64,000 bases of DNA from Haliotis asinina (Eukaryota; Mollusca; Gastropoda; Lepetellida; Haliotidae): the NCBI RefSeq assembly GCF_037392515.1, contig NC_090292.1, positions 43,699,747 through 43,763,746 of the forward strand, given 5' to 3'. Below, in pieces: positions 11,930-24,000 of this stretch. Within the stretch, counting starts at the first letter, position 1, and the number at the start of each line of letters is the position of its first letter. The position numbers were made by a program, and so were the translations under genes. The notes beneath the pieces were generated by a model, which saw nothing but the letters and a program-made list of their open reading frames with translations, was not told the origin of the DNA and searched no databases.

Positions 11930-13290
11930 GTTTTCCCATTTCCCATTAGTCACCCAAGATAGCACACCTGGCAACTAATTACATAATGTGCGTCATTCTT
12001 TTAAAAAGGTTTTTTAGTAAATGTACATACATAAACACTACCTTTTGTCAAATCTCCCCATTAAATCCGCATGAAAGCAATTTATCAATCAGCATGTTAT
12101 CGGTTACTCCTTTGATCGATTCAGACACAAGAAATGCCAAATGGGGACCTTTTTCGCGTTATCTAAGTGGCGTTACCACTAATTATACCTGTTATAAATT
12201 CATTAACTGAGCATCAAGTGAATGATGACAAATAACGTGTAGGTTTATACCACCTAACACGGATTACAACCTAGCGACACCAAGTGATTTTGACAGAACC
12301 GTCTATGAAAAAAGGGGTTGTAACTTGGAAACTAGGCAAAGCATGAGACAAAACTAAATGATAGTCAATTGTGAGAACATATAGGTGTTATTTTTCACAA
12401 CATCTGTCGCGATTTCAGGTTTGTACAAACCGGTAAACGAAAGAGTTCACCCCTGGAATGCAGATGAATTCTGCATAGATCCTCATATCTCTACCTACTA
12501 TTACGTCACGGAGACGAGCCACTCTGATTGGTTGAAATATCGTTTGCGGGTGAGAATTGTGCACTGTTTTCAAAAAGGTCGATTTAAGGTAATTAAAGAT
12601 AGAAATGAGCATTTTTAATGACGACGTTTCATTTATAAAGATGTCAATGAGTGCTTTATGCATTTTCACCCTCTAGAGTACATGTGATCTTTAACAGCAG
12701 CATGTTAGAATATCCCTGGTCAGATATAAGAATTGTGAGACAGGTTAAAACAACAAACTATCTGGTTGACTGCACAGCTGCCTGTCGACGTAGTATACCC
12801 AGATCACCTGATTTTCCTGCGTAACCTTCATCCACCCATCCAACGCATGCAACTTCAACTTCGTTATTCTCATAAAAACCACCATTAGTGGTACAAGAGC
12901 AAAGAGTATACAATATTAACACTATAAATGTAAGCATGCGTCATGAGAATGAGATAATTACGTAACAGTTCACACAAGTGAGAAATAAAAGGTGATAAGC
13001 ACTTGCTAAGTTTAAAGTTGACAGGTGACATAACCTTACTAAGAGGCCCAACTGTGATATTTTGAGGGGGTGAATAATTTTCTATAAGAATTACGTGACA
13101 TACGTTTAAAAAGGGTAATGGAATTCGTTACCTACAAAGTTGCTTTTGCTTAACCTTCATATTCTTCCTTCTCTCGGTATTTTCTGCCATCTGCCAGTTT
13201 CAGTCGGAATATTTAGATTTGAGGTCCTAAATTTCAAAATACAGTTGTGTATAGATTTTGGAAATATAAGATATTTTTCAAAGGACAGTG
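11930..13290. other. No gene seen
   Basis: Unique-looking AT-rich DNA between a MULE derivative and a LINE. 12505-12535 has TTACGTCACGG and CTGATTGGTTG, CRE-like and CCAAT-like, but no gene downstream to support a promoter. Confidence 0.55.
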
Positions 13291-13299
13291 TTTTTAAAA

Positions 13300-15230
13300 G
13301 TATTGAAAATAGAATCCCTTAGAACTGGAACGTTTATCTTCTTGCCATTTTTGAATAAACTGATCTATAAAGATTTGTTTTGCTTTTGAAATTAAGGACT
13401 TTGTAGAATATGCCGAGGGATTTAAAATCAATTCGGATAAACCAATTCTGTCTAATAAATGTTTTGTGGGGTGTAACCAAAGGTATGCCGTAGGGTGTTG
13501 TTCATAGTCATGACTAATGTATTGGTATAAAACATGAGATAGTTTGATGGTCTCAGACATAGATTCTACCTAATTCGCCATGAACCATAAAGTTTTGGGT
13601 GGATTTTCTAGGGCCCGAGGGAATTGTAGAGACTTTAAATGGACACTTCCAATAAGTTCTACTTTCTCATGTCCCCATATTTCGGATCCGTATGTAAGGA
13701 TTGGTGATATCATGACATCAAAATCTGACATAAGACAATCTAGTGGTAGATTAACATTTCGTGCTTTCTTTAAGAGACAGTACGCCGCTTTTGTGGCATT
13801 TACTACTACTCGTTTAATGCCGGTAACCATTCTTTTATTTCTATGGAATTCTATTCCTAAATCAACATAGCTATCAGCGATATCTATTTTTCTATTTCCA
13901 CATATAAATTCTAATCTTGATGTTTTAGCTGGACTTTTGTTTTCGATAAATTAACGTTTAATTTCCAGTTTCCGCAATAATCATAAAATGAGTCTAACGA
14001 TTTTTGAAGATTTTCTTTACTTTTTCCAAAAAGTGCAGTATCATCAGCGTATAATAATACTAAAAGTTGTAAGAATACTTGTGGTTCATTTTCACTAAAC
14101 ATCTCTAATTTAACGCCATTACAGCCAAGTTCTTACAGGTGGTTTTCTAAATCGTTTAAAAAGATTGAAAATAAGAGTGGAGACAAATTTTCTCCCTGGA
14201 GAACACCTTTTTCACAAGGAAAATAGCAAGAGGAATCATTGTTGAAGTTTACAATTGATTTAATGTGATCGTACATGTCTGCAATAAGCGTGACGAATGT
14301 GCTGTGAATTCCAATCTTCCAATCTTCGTCCACAGACCAATTCTCCAAACAATGTCAAATGCTTTCGTAAAGTCAATAAACGCACAGAAGAGGTTTTGTT
14401 TTTGAGTGGACATTATATTTGCATGTATATGTAAAACAAACGTGTTATCTATTGTTGTAAAGTTCTTTCTAAAACCCGCCTGTTTTGGAGTAATTAAATT
14501 TTTCATTTCTAATTCCGAAAGCCTGGCATTTAAAATACATGTGAAAGACTTTCCGACACAACTCAAGATTGTTACTGGTCTGTGTGACTTGGGGTCATTT
14601 TGGTCGCCTTTATTTTAGTATATGGGTTTTATAATACGGATTAGCCGTGATTGTGGAAGTTTCCCAGTTGAAAGTATAAGACTGAAGAAATCGACCTAAA
14701 ATGGGGCTAGTATACCCTCTGTGTCAATAATATAATCATTTGCAATATTACCTATTCCACTGGCTTTACCTCTCTTCAATTTTGTAATAGTTATCTTTAT
14801 TCCTTCTAGAGTGATATCTTTATTTAATATGCTACAATCGAGATTAAAATCTGATTTTCGTGTGTGGATTCATTTCTGTCGTCGTCAATTTGGTCGCTGA
14901 AATTTAAAGTTTTATAATAATGACAAAAGGAATCAATAGTAGGACATGTTCCATTTCCATTAAAGCGTCTATCCTTAAGGGTGTTCCTGTATTGCTTTGG
15001 TGATTCCTTTCTATTATTTCTAAACGTTCTTTGGAGTGAACGTGGAATATACGAATGGATTCGTATATATTTATCTAAACATTTTTTGTAAGTTTTCGAT
15101 TCTGCACGGAGTCTTTGAACACCCCTTAACTGTTTCGTTCTATTAAAGGTACTTTTAGTGTAAAGCTTAGTTTTGTTAAAATCGGTTTCAAATTCAGCTA
15201 GAGGGATCAAATTCACTATAACAACCCCTA
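13300..15230 (-). mobile_element. LINE (non-LTR retrotransposon), 5'-truncated and broken
   Basis: Minus-strand pieces in order from 15216 down: a linker region (LKDRRFNGNGTCPT), then reverse transcriptase blocks ITKLKRGKASGIGNI, ITPKQAGFRKNFTTIDN, FCAFIDFTKAFDIVW, GVLQGENLSPLLFSIFLND, the catalytic LLYADDTALFG near 14040, and a C-terminal part with SPILTYGSEIWG near 13690. Several frameshifts and stops break it into about six pieces; no endonuclease domain is present, so it is 5'-truncated. Block spelling is of the Jockey/CR1 kind, but clade assignment is only a guess. Confidence 0.82.
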
Positions 15231-15664
15231 ATTAAAACAGTTGAGTTGACTACAATATCTCCACGTAAGCTCATAGTCCCCGATCTCACTTATTGACATT
15301 GATCCTGTATATTGTTTGATAGTTAAGCAGTAAATCCACCCTAGTCATAAATATAACGTGTTTCAAGCCTTGCTTAGTAGTCTTATCACTGACTGCTACA
15401 GCGTGTTATTGGGAGTGATTCTGTAGGCCAGCCATGAATTTCACATAGGTGAGTCTAATACAAATTTGCAAGAGTTGTTACCCGTGAAGACTGGGGTTAC
15501 AATTCTCCTGTTCACCATACTACCCAACAAGAATATTGAAGCCGTCGGTTTCAGTGTTGTTCCCTAGCTTTCTGTGTGGATTACGTTGGAACGGGTTACG
15601 CTGCGCTCACGAAGTAGAATATGCTATTACAATGTGTGCAGAAACAGGTTTCAACAACCATGTT

Positions 15665-15800
15665 TTAAAAGGAGACTAAAAGGGCCGGGTGGTCAGGCTC
15701 TCTGGTTGACACGTGTAGTATAGCAATAAGTCATGATGTACATCACTGAACAGTCTGGCCCAGACTCGACTGTATTAATCCTGGAATATATAAAATAACA
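15665..15800 (+). mobile_element. Abalone-type SINE, old partial copy
   Basis: GGCCGGGTGGTCAGGCTCTC, then GTTGACACGTGTA and GTCTGGCCCAGACTCGACTG and CTGGAATATA. Short and diverged. Confidence 0.6.
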
Positions 15801-16285
15801 AATGTTGCTAGTTGCAACCGCATTGCGGGAAGAGTTGCATTAGACACTAAATATTTGTGTCCCAATTCCCTGCTTCAAGCATGTGGCTAAGGGTTCTATT
15901 GTCGGAGTCGTAAGTCAGTGTTGGTTTAACCTCAATTCAGAACTTCGTAGACCTTTATCACTTATTGATTTACACCCATATCAAGTCGACACACAGTGAT
16001 ATAACGGGCCACTGTCAAGGCAGGGTACTCTATTTACCCGACGCCTCGTCGTCATGACAACAAAGGAACAAACATCATTATCGTCATTGTTACAGTTATT
16101 AATTTTGTTATTATTAATATGATTATAATCACTTTTGCTGTTCTGGTATCATTATAAATCTATGCATTTTTAGTCACGATATGGTTGAAACTTTGCCGAG
16201 GTGACTTAAAACATTTCCTCTCTCACTACCGTAGATGTGGTGTTGCGTACATATATATTATGGGCGTGCATCCGTATGTACGCAC
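15800..16285. other. No gene seen
   Basis: AT-rich sequence leading into the 16.3-kb microsatellite. Confidence 0.6.
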
Positions 16286-16286
16286 A

Positions 16287-16500
16287 TCCATCCATCCATC
16301 CATCATCCATACATCCATACATCCATCCCTACCCATCCATCCATTCACCCATCCATCCATCCATCCATCCATCCATCCATCTACATACATACATACATAC
16401 ATACATACATACATACATACATACATACATACATACATACATACATACATACATACATACATACATACATACATACATACATACATACATACATACATAC
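16287..16500. repeat. Compound microsatellite (ATCC)n then (ATAC)n
   Basis: Imperfect ATCC copies to 16380, then about 29 perfect ATAC/CATA copies to 16500. The long open frames across it ([16 protein letters not shown]) are by-products. Confidence 0.95.
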
Positions 16501-16504
16501 AAAG

Positions 16505-17175
16505 CGTGTCACTTTCATGGCACGGTAAACCAATATATCAACTGGACATGGCACTTCGATAACCATCATGGACATATTTTGGATTGTACATTTTCACGAT
16601 ACATCTGTCATGCGTATTTGTAACAAAGAGTACTTAGAAATAACGAAATGCCTCTAAGATTGTCTGAACATTTCTAACAAGCTTCACTTTTTTCAGCTTT
16701 ATGATGAATGGCTATATTTACACATATAACGATACGTGGACTATATTTCCATCAGAACTGTGGTTTAAACATATTTATTTCAACGACAAAGCAACGACAG
16801 AATTTTCATGAACTGGATTTGTCAACACGCTAAAGAGAACCTATGTGAAGAAAGCTCCAGTGCATGTACATGGAACAGGATCATGATAAGAAAAGATGAT
16901 CTCTAATGGAAATTGATGTCATAACATGTAGTCAGAAAATTAGAATAATGAAGGTTTTATACATTTATGTCCTTTGCAATCGGGATTCATAGCACCAAGG
17001 CTTCATATTATTATAGGTTGTAATATATGGTTTGAACTGTGTACAGATTTGTGAAACTAGGTATGTTATCAGAAACTCACGGATAGTGTGCAGTGTGTAA
17101 TGAAGAGAATAAGGACATAATAAAACATCAACTGATGTATTCTACATTTTTATCTGATAAAAGGAGCATCCTTTA
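16505..17175. other. No gene seen
   Basis: AT-rich; no motif, repeat or frame of note. Confidence 0.6.
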
Positions 17176-17179
17176 TAAG

Positions 17180-17294
17180 TAGCTGATAAAACATGACCCC
17201 CGGGCATTGCGAAGAAGTAAGGCTGCTTTGACCAGGAAAATGCCCGAGGGCCGTCCCTCTTCGCAAACTCCACGGGTCATACTTTCTCCAACTT
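17180..17294. repeat. Foldback element
   Basis: Left arm ATGACCCCCGGGCATTGCGA at 17193; right arm reverse-complement ATGACCCGTGGAGTTTGCGA; inner arms CCCGGGCATT / AATGCCCGAGGG nest inside. About 115 bp in all. Confidence 0.6.
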
Positions 17295-17454
17295 ATTAAC
17301 CGACTGTATTAATTAGATATATAAGTTAGATATTTTTCAGTGTTTGGTATTTACTGGTGAAATCAAGTGGGGGTGGGACGGGAAGCCGACGCCTTGCCTT
17401 GCTCTTGCTTCGCACACGTCTTGCGAGGAACACACAGTTCATACAAACAATAGG

Positions 17455-17540
17455 TTTCGTAGCCAAGTGGGTAAAAACGCCAAGCTAGTAAGCGAAGGGT
17501 TGCGAGTTCGAAACCGGGTGTCGGCACTACGTGTTGCGAA
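17455..17540 (+). other. tRNA-like sequence, probable SINE head
   Basis: TCGTAGCCAAGTGGGTAAAA (box A), CGAAGGGTTGCGAGTTCGAA ACC (box B) and GGTGTCGGCAC. Pol III signals are visible, but no clean cloverleaf or anticodon arm, so not called as a tRNA gene. Confidence 0.5.
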
Positions 17541-18090
17541 TTGGCAATAATATCATATTTCATGACTACATGATGACAAGACTAAGTCGCACCAGTCTTC
17601 AAAACAAGTAATAATGCAAGGTCAATGGCAGTTCCTCAGAAAATCCCTGGGCAGAGGGACGATATTGAAGTAATTCCCAACTTACAGACAGAGCATCGGG
17701 TGTGGCAAAAATAGTGCTCGCGAGAACAATAGCGTGACGTCACTAGATGTTTATAAGTGCATCTATTCCACACATTAAGCCTGGAACAGTACATATGGAT
17801 TACAGACTACCGATGACAAACTGAGAATTGTGACAACACCAGCGGTATAAACCATAGTTTAGGCAACGTGAGCCTTGACAGTTGGACTGATTTCATAGCA
17901 TGTGCATCACGAGACACAGACTAGTTGACTGTTAGTGTTTTTCATTCGAACTCAAGTTGCATGTCCCCCATACATTTTTGTCGATTATTTTCCAGGGAAA
18001 ACCGCCCACAACAATGCCGAAATTTACCACGTGACACCCATGCTGATAAATCGAGAAGATCAACAAAGGGTTACAGTCCGAGATGCATCG

Positions 18091-18230
18091 GAGGCCTTGA
18101 CTTTTCACGGGAGACCTTGACCTTTCACGGGAGACCATGACCTTTCATGGGAGACCTTGACCTTTTATTGGAGACCATGACCTTTTACGGGAGGCCTTGT
18201 CCTTTCACAAGACGCCTTGGCCTGTCATGA
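18091..18230 (+). repeat. Seven 20-bp units rich in TGACCT, upstream of fucosyltransferase
   Basis: Seven head-to-tail units of exactly 20 bp, consensus GAGACCTTGACCTTTCACGG, ending 204 bp before the fucosyltransferase ATG. Units 2-5 carry TGACCT, the complement of the nuclear-receptor half site AGGTCA; units alternate CCTTGACC and CCATGACC. Could be a plain minisatellite or a cis-regulatory array. Confidence 0.85.
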
Positions 18231-18434
18231 TAACATCAAACACGTTCATCGGCTAGAAAACTGTTTCTTGTCTACCACAGCAAATTCTATATTTCACCAA
18301 GGCCGGACATGATAAACTTATATATTTGACATATAATAGTTGCTGGATATTTTCATGTTGCATTAACATGCATGATAATTTTAAGGGCGTCTTGAGTTAG
18401 AATTCTGCTGAGTTAGCTAAAAGGATAAGGCGTA

Positions 18435-19490
18435 ATGGCTGCCTTACACACTTGGAAACGTATATTCTTGTGTGTAATTATATTCATGGTGATAGTGTTC
18501 ATGGCTTTAATTCCACTTCAAGATGTTCTACTGCAAGAAAAAGATATTTTCAACTATTCAGAAATATATAATTGGACTCAGGACCTCAACATTTCATCTG
18601 GAAATCATAACACAACTGGATCAAGGTTCAACATCACGGTGCTTTCCGATGACGTCGTCGGGAACGTGTTTTCAAAATGGCGGACAACCACGCCAAGCGT
18701 CAACACTCTAACAGTAGCATTCCGGGGACGTCTGGGAAACAATATGTTTGAATATGCCTCATTGCTTGGAATTGCAGTCAGTACAGGAAAACAACCTTTT
18801 ATTTCTAAATCTAATTTACTCAACGGGCTCTTTAACATATCTTTCATCGCGGATAAACGCAATCACTCTTCGATTCGTGTTTCAGAGAAACAGTATGGCG
18901 CTTATGACCACAAGCTCCTCACACTGCCCGATGGAAATGTTGAAATCTTGGGGTACCTTCAATCATGGAAGTATTTCCATTCCATCGGAGACTCAATAAG
19001 AAAAGAGTTCGTCTTCAGAAGGAAATATATTGATCTCAGTCGTCAGTGTTTGGAAAAATACACAAGTAAGCATTCAAACCGAACTGTTGTCGGGATTCAC
19101 GTTCGACGCACAGACATGGTGTCTGGACGAAAGTCAGGCTATGTTCCTGCCCCTTTGTCGTATATTCAAAAAGCTGTGGCGCATATGAAAACCAAGTTTC
19201 ACAACCCTCTGTTCCTTATAGCTACCGATGACAAAAACTGGTGCAGACAAAATGTTGTTTCCCCGGATATAATACTCATGGAAAATTCAGATCCCTTTGT
19301 AGACTTTGCGACATTGACCTTGTGTGACCACATGATAATGACAGTGGGTACCTATGGTTGGTGGGCTGCTTGGCTTGGAAATGGGTACGCCGTATATTAC
19401 AGAGATTTTCCCAGGCCAGGATCGGTGTTAGCTAGGAATCTCATAAAGGAAGACCACTTTTTGCCTCACTGGGTACCTCTTGATGCTTGA
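18435..19490 (+). CDS. Galactoside alpha-1,2-fucosyltransferase (GT11), single exon
   Basis: Encodes 351 aa, full length for the FUT1/FUT2 (GT11) family, which transfers fucose from GDP-fucose to the 2-OH of terminal galactose in the Golgi. Seen: a short cytosolic N-terminus and one hydrophobic segment at about residues 9-28 (type II anchor), then a stem with several N-glycosylation sequons. The family signatures follow: GRLGNNMFEYASL at 98-110, GYLQSWKYF at 173-181, the GDP-fucose motif HVRRTD at 222-227, and TVGTYGWWAAWL at 303-314. The start at 18435 is chosen because it gives the anchor directly. No frameshift or stop interrupts it. A SINE lies 12 bp after the stop and probably sits in the 3' UTR. 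A 7 x 20 bp repeat lies about 200 bp upstream. Acceptor specificity (Gal on N-, O- or lipid-linked glycans) cannot be read; invertebrates carry many GT11 paralogs. An upstream non-coding exon is possible. Confidence 0.93.
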   Translation: MAALHTWKRIFLCVIIFMVIVFMALIPLQDVLLQEKDIFNYSEIYNWTQDLNISSGNHNTTGSRFNITVLSDDVVGNVFSKWRTTTPSVNTLTVAFRGRLGNNMFEYASLLGIAVSTGKQPFISKSNLLNGLFNISFIADKRNHSSIRVSEKQYGAYDHKLLTLPDGNVEILGYLQSWKYFHSIGDSIRKEFVFRRKYIDLSRQCLEKYTSKHSNRTVVGIHVRRTDMVSGRKSGYVPAPLSYIQKAVAHMKTKFHNPLFLIATDDKNWCRQNVVSPDIILMENSDPFVDFATLTLCDHMIMTVGTYGWWAAWLGNGYAVYYRDFPRPGSVLARNLIKEDHFLPHWVPLDA

Positions 19491-19501
19491 TCAAACTCAT
19501 A

Positions 19502-19733
19502 TGAAGATCAGGGTAAGACTGATCTTCAGCAACCCGTGGTTGTTGTAAAACGCGACCAACGGAATCGAACGGTCAAGCATATGACTCGTTGGACACATGT
19601 CCGTTTAGTAGATCGATGTTTATAATACTCATTACTGCATTGTCTAATTCAAACTGGATGATTTACAGACCACTGCCACACAGATGGAATACTGCTTAAG
19701 TGGTGTAAAGCTAAAGTCAGTCGCTCACTTATT
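19502..19733 (+). mobile_element. Abalone-type SINE, old copy after the fucosyltransferase
   Basis: ACTGATCTTCAGCAACCC through GATTTACAGACCACTGCC to TAAAGTCAGTCGCTCACTTA. It lies just after the stop codon and may be transcribed in the 3' UTR. Confidence 0.78.
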
Positions 19734-20149
19734 TGCTGGTACTCGACTTAACTGCCTGTATTCCTGTTTGTGTTCTTTGTTTGTTTGTCTGACTGTTGCT
19801 TCATGCCGCACTCAATTGTTTTGTCTCCAGCTCGAATGGGTCGTGGTATTCAACTGTGACCTGCTGCTCGTTGATAAATCAGCTTTAAATTATACGTTAC
19901 ATAGATATATGTGCATGTAAAAAGTAAAGAAAGCGCTTTGTTTGTGCGATGAAAATGAACATACGTTGATGTATTTATTTCTCGTAGATCTTTGTCCTTT
20001 TATTTATATTTTGTGTATTTGTTTTATTTGTAAATAAGCATTCGTCTGGTTTGTGTCCAAACCAAGCTTTCCAAGACAATAGAACACTTTCAAACTAAAC
20101 AAATGAATAGTCCTGCTACGGTACGACATTCTGAAATTAATCCGGACGA

Positions 20150-20315
20150 GAAAAGCAAGTGACTAACAACATGACCATCAACATATATGCAACTGGGACA
20201 CGATGGCATTTGTCAACCAAGTGAATAGGCAAGACCACACAATCCCATCAGTCTTGTTACAGTGCTAGCATGGGTTGCTTAAGACCCATTCTAGCCCGGA
20301 TCTTCCCGAGTTCCA
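20150..20315 (-). mobile_element. Abalone-type SINE, partial
   Basis: AACATGACCATCAACATATA ... GCATGGGTTGCTTAAGACCC ... GATCTTCCCGAG. The tail half is missing. Confidence 0.7.
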
Positions 20316-20319
20316 CACA

Positions 20320-21020
20320 AATGCAACCCATGTAACACATGACCTTATTCGGTAACTTGGTGTAGGTCATTATTCATAATATCAATCATTTTCCGGAGGC
20401 GAAATTAGACGACCCCATTGAGCATGGTTTGTAGCGTCAAAACTCTGTTGTGACAATACGTGTTGATCAATATACTTAGAGTGACTTCCTTAGTTGGTAA
20501 ACTGGTAATACATCTGCCCCATTGCATTGAACCTTTGAGAACTTACTGGAAAACAAGGACAAGTTGAGCACCGACCTGACAACTGACAAGTGTTAGTATG
20601 TATGAGTATGTATGCCTACTGCCTCTTGATATTGTGAGCGAAAGGGCTCCTGGATGTCCGAAACGCGAGAGTCTTACGAACAAGGCGTCTGCAGCTAGGC
20701 GCGGAAATCAATTTCATCGTCATGCATTGCACGTGCACTAGCCCATTTCTGCTTTACCTTTCAATAACCAAATGGGTTTGCCCAATACCGAGTTTACTTC
20801 TCGTAAACGCGTCCAGCTTACCCTTGTTTGCCAGTGAGTGCCAGTGTTCATTTCAGTGATATCAGGCATTGGAAGAATCATGAACACGAAACAGAATGAT
20901 TTTGTAACATAATTAGTTTTAGTTCCATATAGTGTTCATCCAATGAACATGGACAAATTACGTGTCAGAGTTTGCTTATATTTGAAGAACTGACGATGTC
21001 AGTAGTTGGTGCAGCAGCGT
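20320..21020. other. Intergenic between fucosyltransferase and 3' end of gene A
   Basis: Likely contains the 3' UTR of gene A (minus) near 20700-21020; no canonical AATAAA was located. Otherwise nothing recognised. Confidence 0.5.
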
Positions 21021-21023
21021 TCG

Positions 21024-24000
21024 CTATAAACCAAGGAACCTGAAGCTTGGCTTGAATGTCCCGTCAGTCATTGGAACCTGAAACGATTACAAAAAAAGCG
21101 TACCTGTCAATTACATTAAAAAAAACAACTAATAAATGTATGATATTTTCAATCATATTTGGCGTAATATGGTAACGACAAGTGTATGTTGAGCATATTC
21201 AGTGCAAATGTGGCTGAAATGGTCTGGAAATTCGATAACAACATGACATGTCAACTTTTATTAAGTTGAAATTTAAGGTGCCATATTTAGTGCGGTAGCT
21301 TGAGTTAGTACAAACTGGTTGCTAAAACGGTCATTGAGTCCAGTAGGGGAGGTAAGTAAATCGGCGAGCAAAAGAAAGTACACCGGTGTTCCTGTAATCC
21401 CAAACTTTGATTGTATAGAACGCAACGATTCAAGTGCTAACATGCAGGCAAACACATTAGAACGCGTTTTGCACAAATTTTCGCAAAATTGTGACTATTT
21501 TCCCATGTACGGGCACTTTGTGTACTGAGGTTATAAAAACGTGTTTGCCGCGAACACTGATGAATCACTTGACAAAATCCTCATGATAACAATGCCAAGA
21601 CTGACGTTAGCGCACACAGACCGGGCACAGAGGAATGTCACAAATGGGCGCATCCAACAGTCGTTTTGCAAGGACCCTAGGTTGTACAAGGCAAACCATG
21701 ATTCAGCTGTTAAACTGTTCGATATGACAGGTCGGCCATGTGATCGACCCATAAGTGGACGTCCCAGTCACATGGATCGTAATCTGCGGACCATTCACCT
21801 ATGCAACCGGAAGTTGACGGTGACGTCATCCGCAACCACCAAATATCTGGGTCAAAATTGGTATTCGTGAACCATGCATGACATTCATAGGCCCATAACT
21901 GCATCTTTTGGTCAGACTCGCTACCTTGCTTGACACATGTCATCGGATTGCAGTTGCATAGGTCGAAGCTGTGGCATATTTCCAAACATAAGGATGTTCA
22001 AAGCGCACAATCTGTTATCAGCATGGATAACCCAAGCGGCTTGTAAAGCATGAGAAAAGCGGTCACCATCTATCCCTCCGCCTCCGGGTACCCACTTTCA
22101 GCTGGGTGAACAGCGGCAATTTTGAATAAAGTCACATGCCAGAAAGGAGACAACACGATTTTCATTATGGAGTAGGACATCGCTCCTAGAAACTTCCAGA
22201 ACCCAAGATGCCAAACAAGTTAACCAAGAACATTCAGTCAACAATGTTGCTTAACTTCACCTGATTTGGGACCCACACGCTATGCACAAGACCACACACC
22301 TCAACATGAACCAAAACCAAGACAACAACAAAAGTAAGAAAAACAACAATGGAATTCCTACCTGCTTGCAGGATGGTGGGGGAGTGAAAACAGAAGGATC
22401 CCGGATTCCTTTGGTGATGTTCATGAATCCCACTGTTTCCAACAGTTGCGCTGAAAGAATACACAGGAAGAAACATTAGAAATTTTTTATTAGATTGAGT
22501 GAGTTCAGATTTTAAGTCACCCCGACATAATTTCAGTCACATGTTAGTTAAGACATATTACAAAAAAGGCACATCACTTGGGAAATCTGCAGATGAATTA
22601 TATATCACTCGTTTTTCTGGATATTGATGTATACACTCCTCGAACACGGTAATAACATGACATTGTTCGTATAACTTTAATTTACTTTAATTTTAATATT
22701 TGCATTTTGTTTTTATTAAGTTGTCGTGGCTTTCAACAGAATCATTGTTTTCGCCGTGAAGTGTAATAAGGCAGACGACATACAATAGGGCTTGCTTGCT
22801 AATTGTGATTCATATAGGCAGACCATAAAATGTCTAGACATTACATTCCTGTTATACATTCGCAGATCGCTTCTTTTATCAAGCTTCAAAATGCATACAA
22901 GTATGATTATAAAGTAATTAGGATTATGAGACCAATATAAAGACGTATATTGACAAGTGTCTATATACAGGTGAGTGAACGTTTACAAACTAAGAAGACT
23001 TTGCAAGTAAAGAAATTTATCGCGCAGTATTTTCACTTCGACCCCGACCTCGCTAATGTTATGTTATAGGTTGCGTCATGCAAAATCCTTTTGGTCAAAT
23101 ACATATTTAACTACTAGTAGAGAGTAGTTTTGATTTTCTAAGTTGATGAAAACAAACCATAATCTCATTAATTCAAATGGACTTTAATCCGTGACTTCAC
23201 GATTTTCAAAAATGGCGGCGCCCTGTCTGAGGAGGAATGTTATGTAAGTTTGTTTTCACCGACTTACATGATCAAAATTACTTTCTACTGGTAGTAAAAT
23301 ACGTATTTCATTGACGGACAATCGGATTTTGCATGACATCGCTTATAACATAACAATTTCACTCTTGGAAGCGGGTAGGAGGTCAAAACATATTACTTGC
23401 AATATTAATGTCACTTCGACCCCCACCTTGCTACCGTGGAAGAAGTCGTTATGTTACAAGTTGTGCGGAAAATCCTTTTGGCCATGATTCAAACACATAT
23501 TTTACTACTGGTGAAAAAGTAGTTTTGATTTTCTAACTTGATGAAAACAAACGGCAATCTCTAATTCTAACCGACTTTAGCCTGTGACTTCCCAATTTTT
23601 TTTAAAAAAAATAGCTGCGCCCTGTCTGAGGATAAATGCAATTTAAGTTTGTTTTCAATTTCGGTATTAACTAACCACACGTTTTTTTAAAAAAAATAAA
23701 GAAATGGCATTCCGTTTATGACTAACCAGAAGTCTTTCATATGCAGTGGTAAAAGGGGTAAAAAAATGAGTTTATTCGTTCTTTAAGGTTAATTTTAGCA
23801 AAAGTTGCTTCTTGAAAGGAGCCCATTGTCTGTTTAATTATATTCAGGGTGTTGTTTTATTGAGTTACATCTCCGATATTCATCGATAATAGATCGATAC
23901 TTAGGTTTATGAGTATCGATCTCCAGGTTTTCATAGATAGACGACGCCAGAAAGTATCTGGAAGAGGACTGTTTTATCGTATTACCATCGTTTGCTGTTC

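Noticed and set aside
12500-12540. Stand-alone promoter with CRE-like and CCAAT-like motifs
   Set aside because: No gene, exon or conserved context downstream; such short motifs are expected by chance.
16226-16575. Long open frames on both strands ([16 protein letters not shown])
   Set aside because: They are translations of the (ATCC)n/(ATAC)n microsatellite in all frames and have no non-repeat domain.
18091-18230. CRISPR array
   Set aside because: Units are head-to-tail 20-mers without spacers and the genome is eukaryotic. The same applies to the arrays at 41503, 45179 and 52264.
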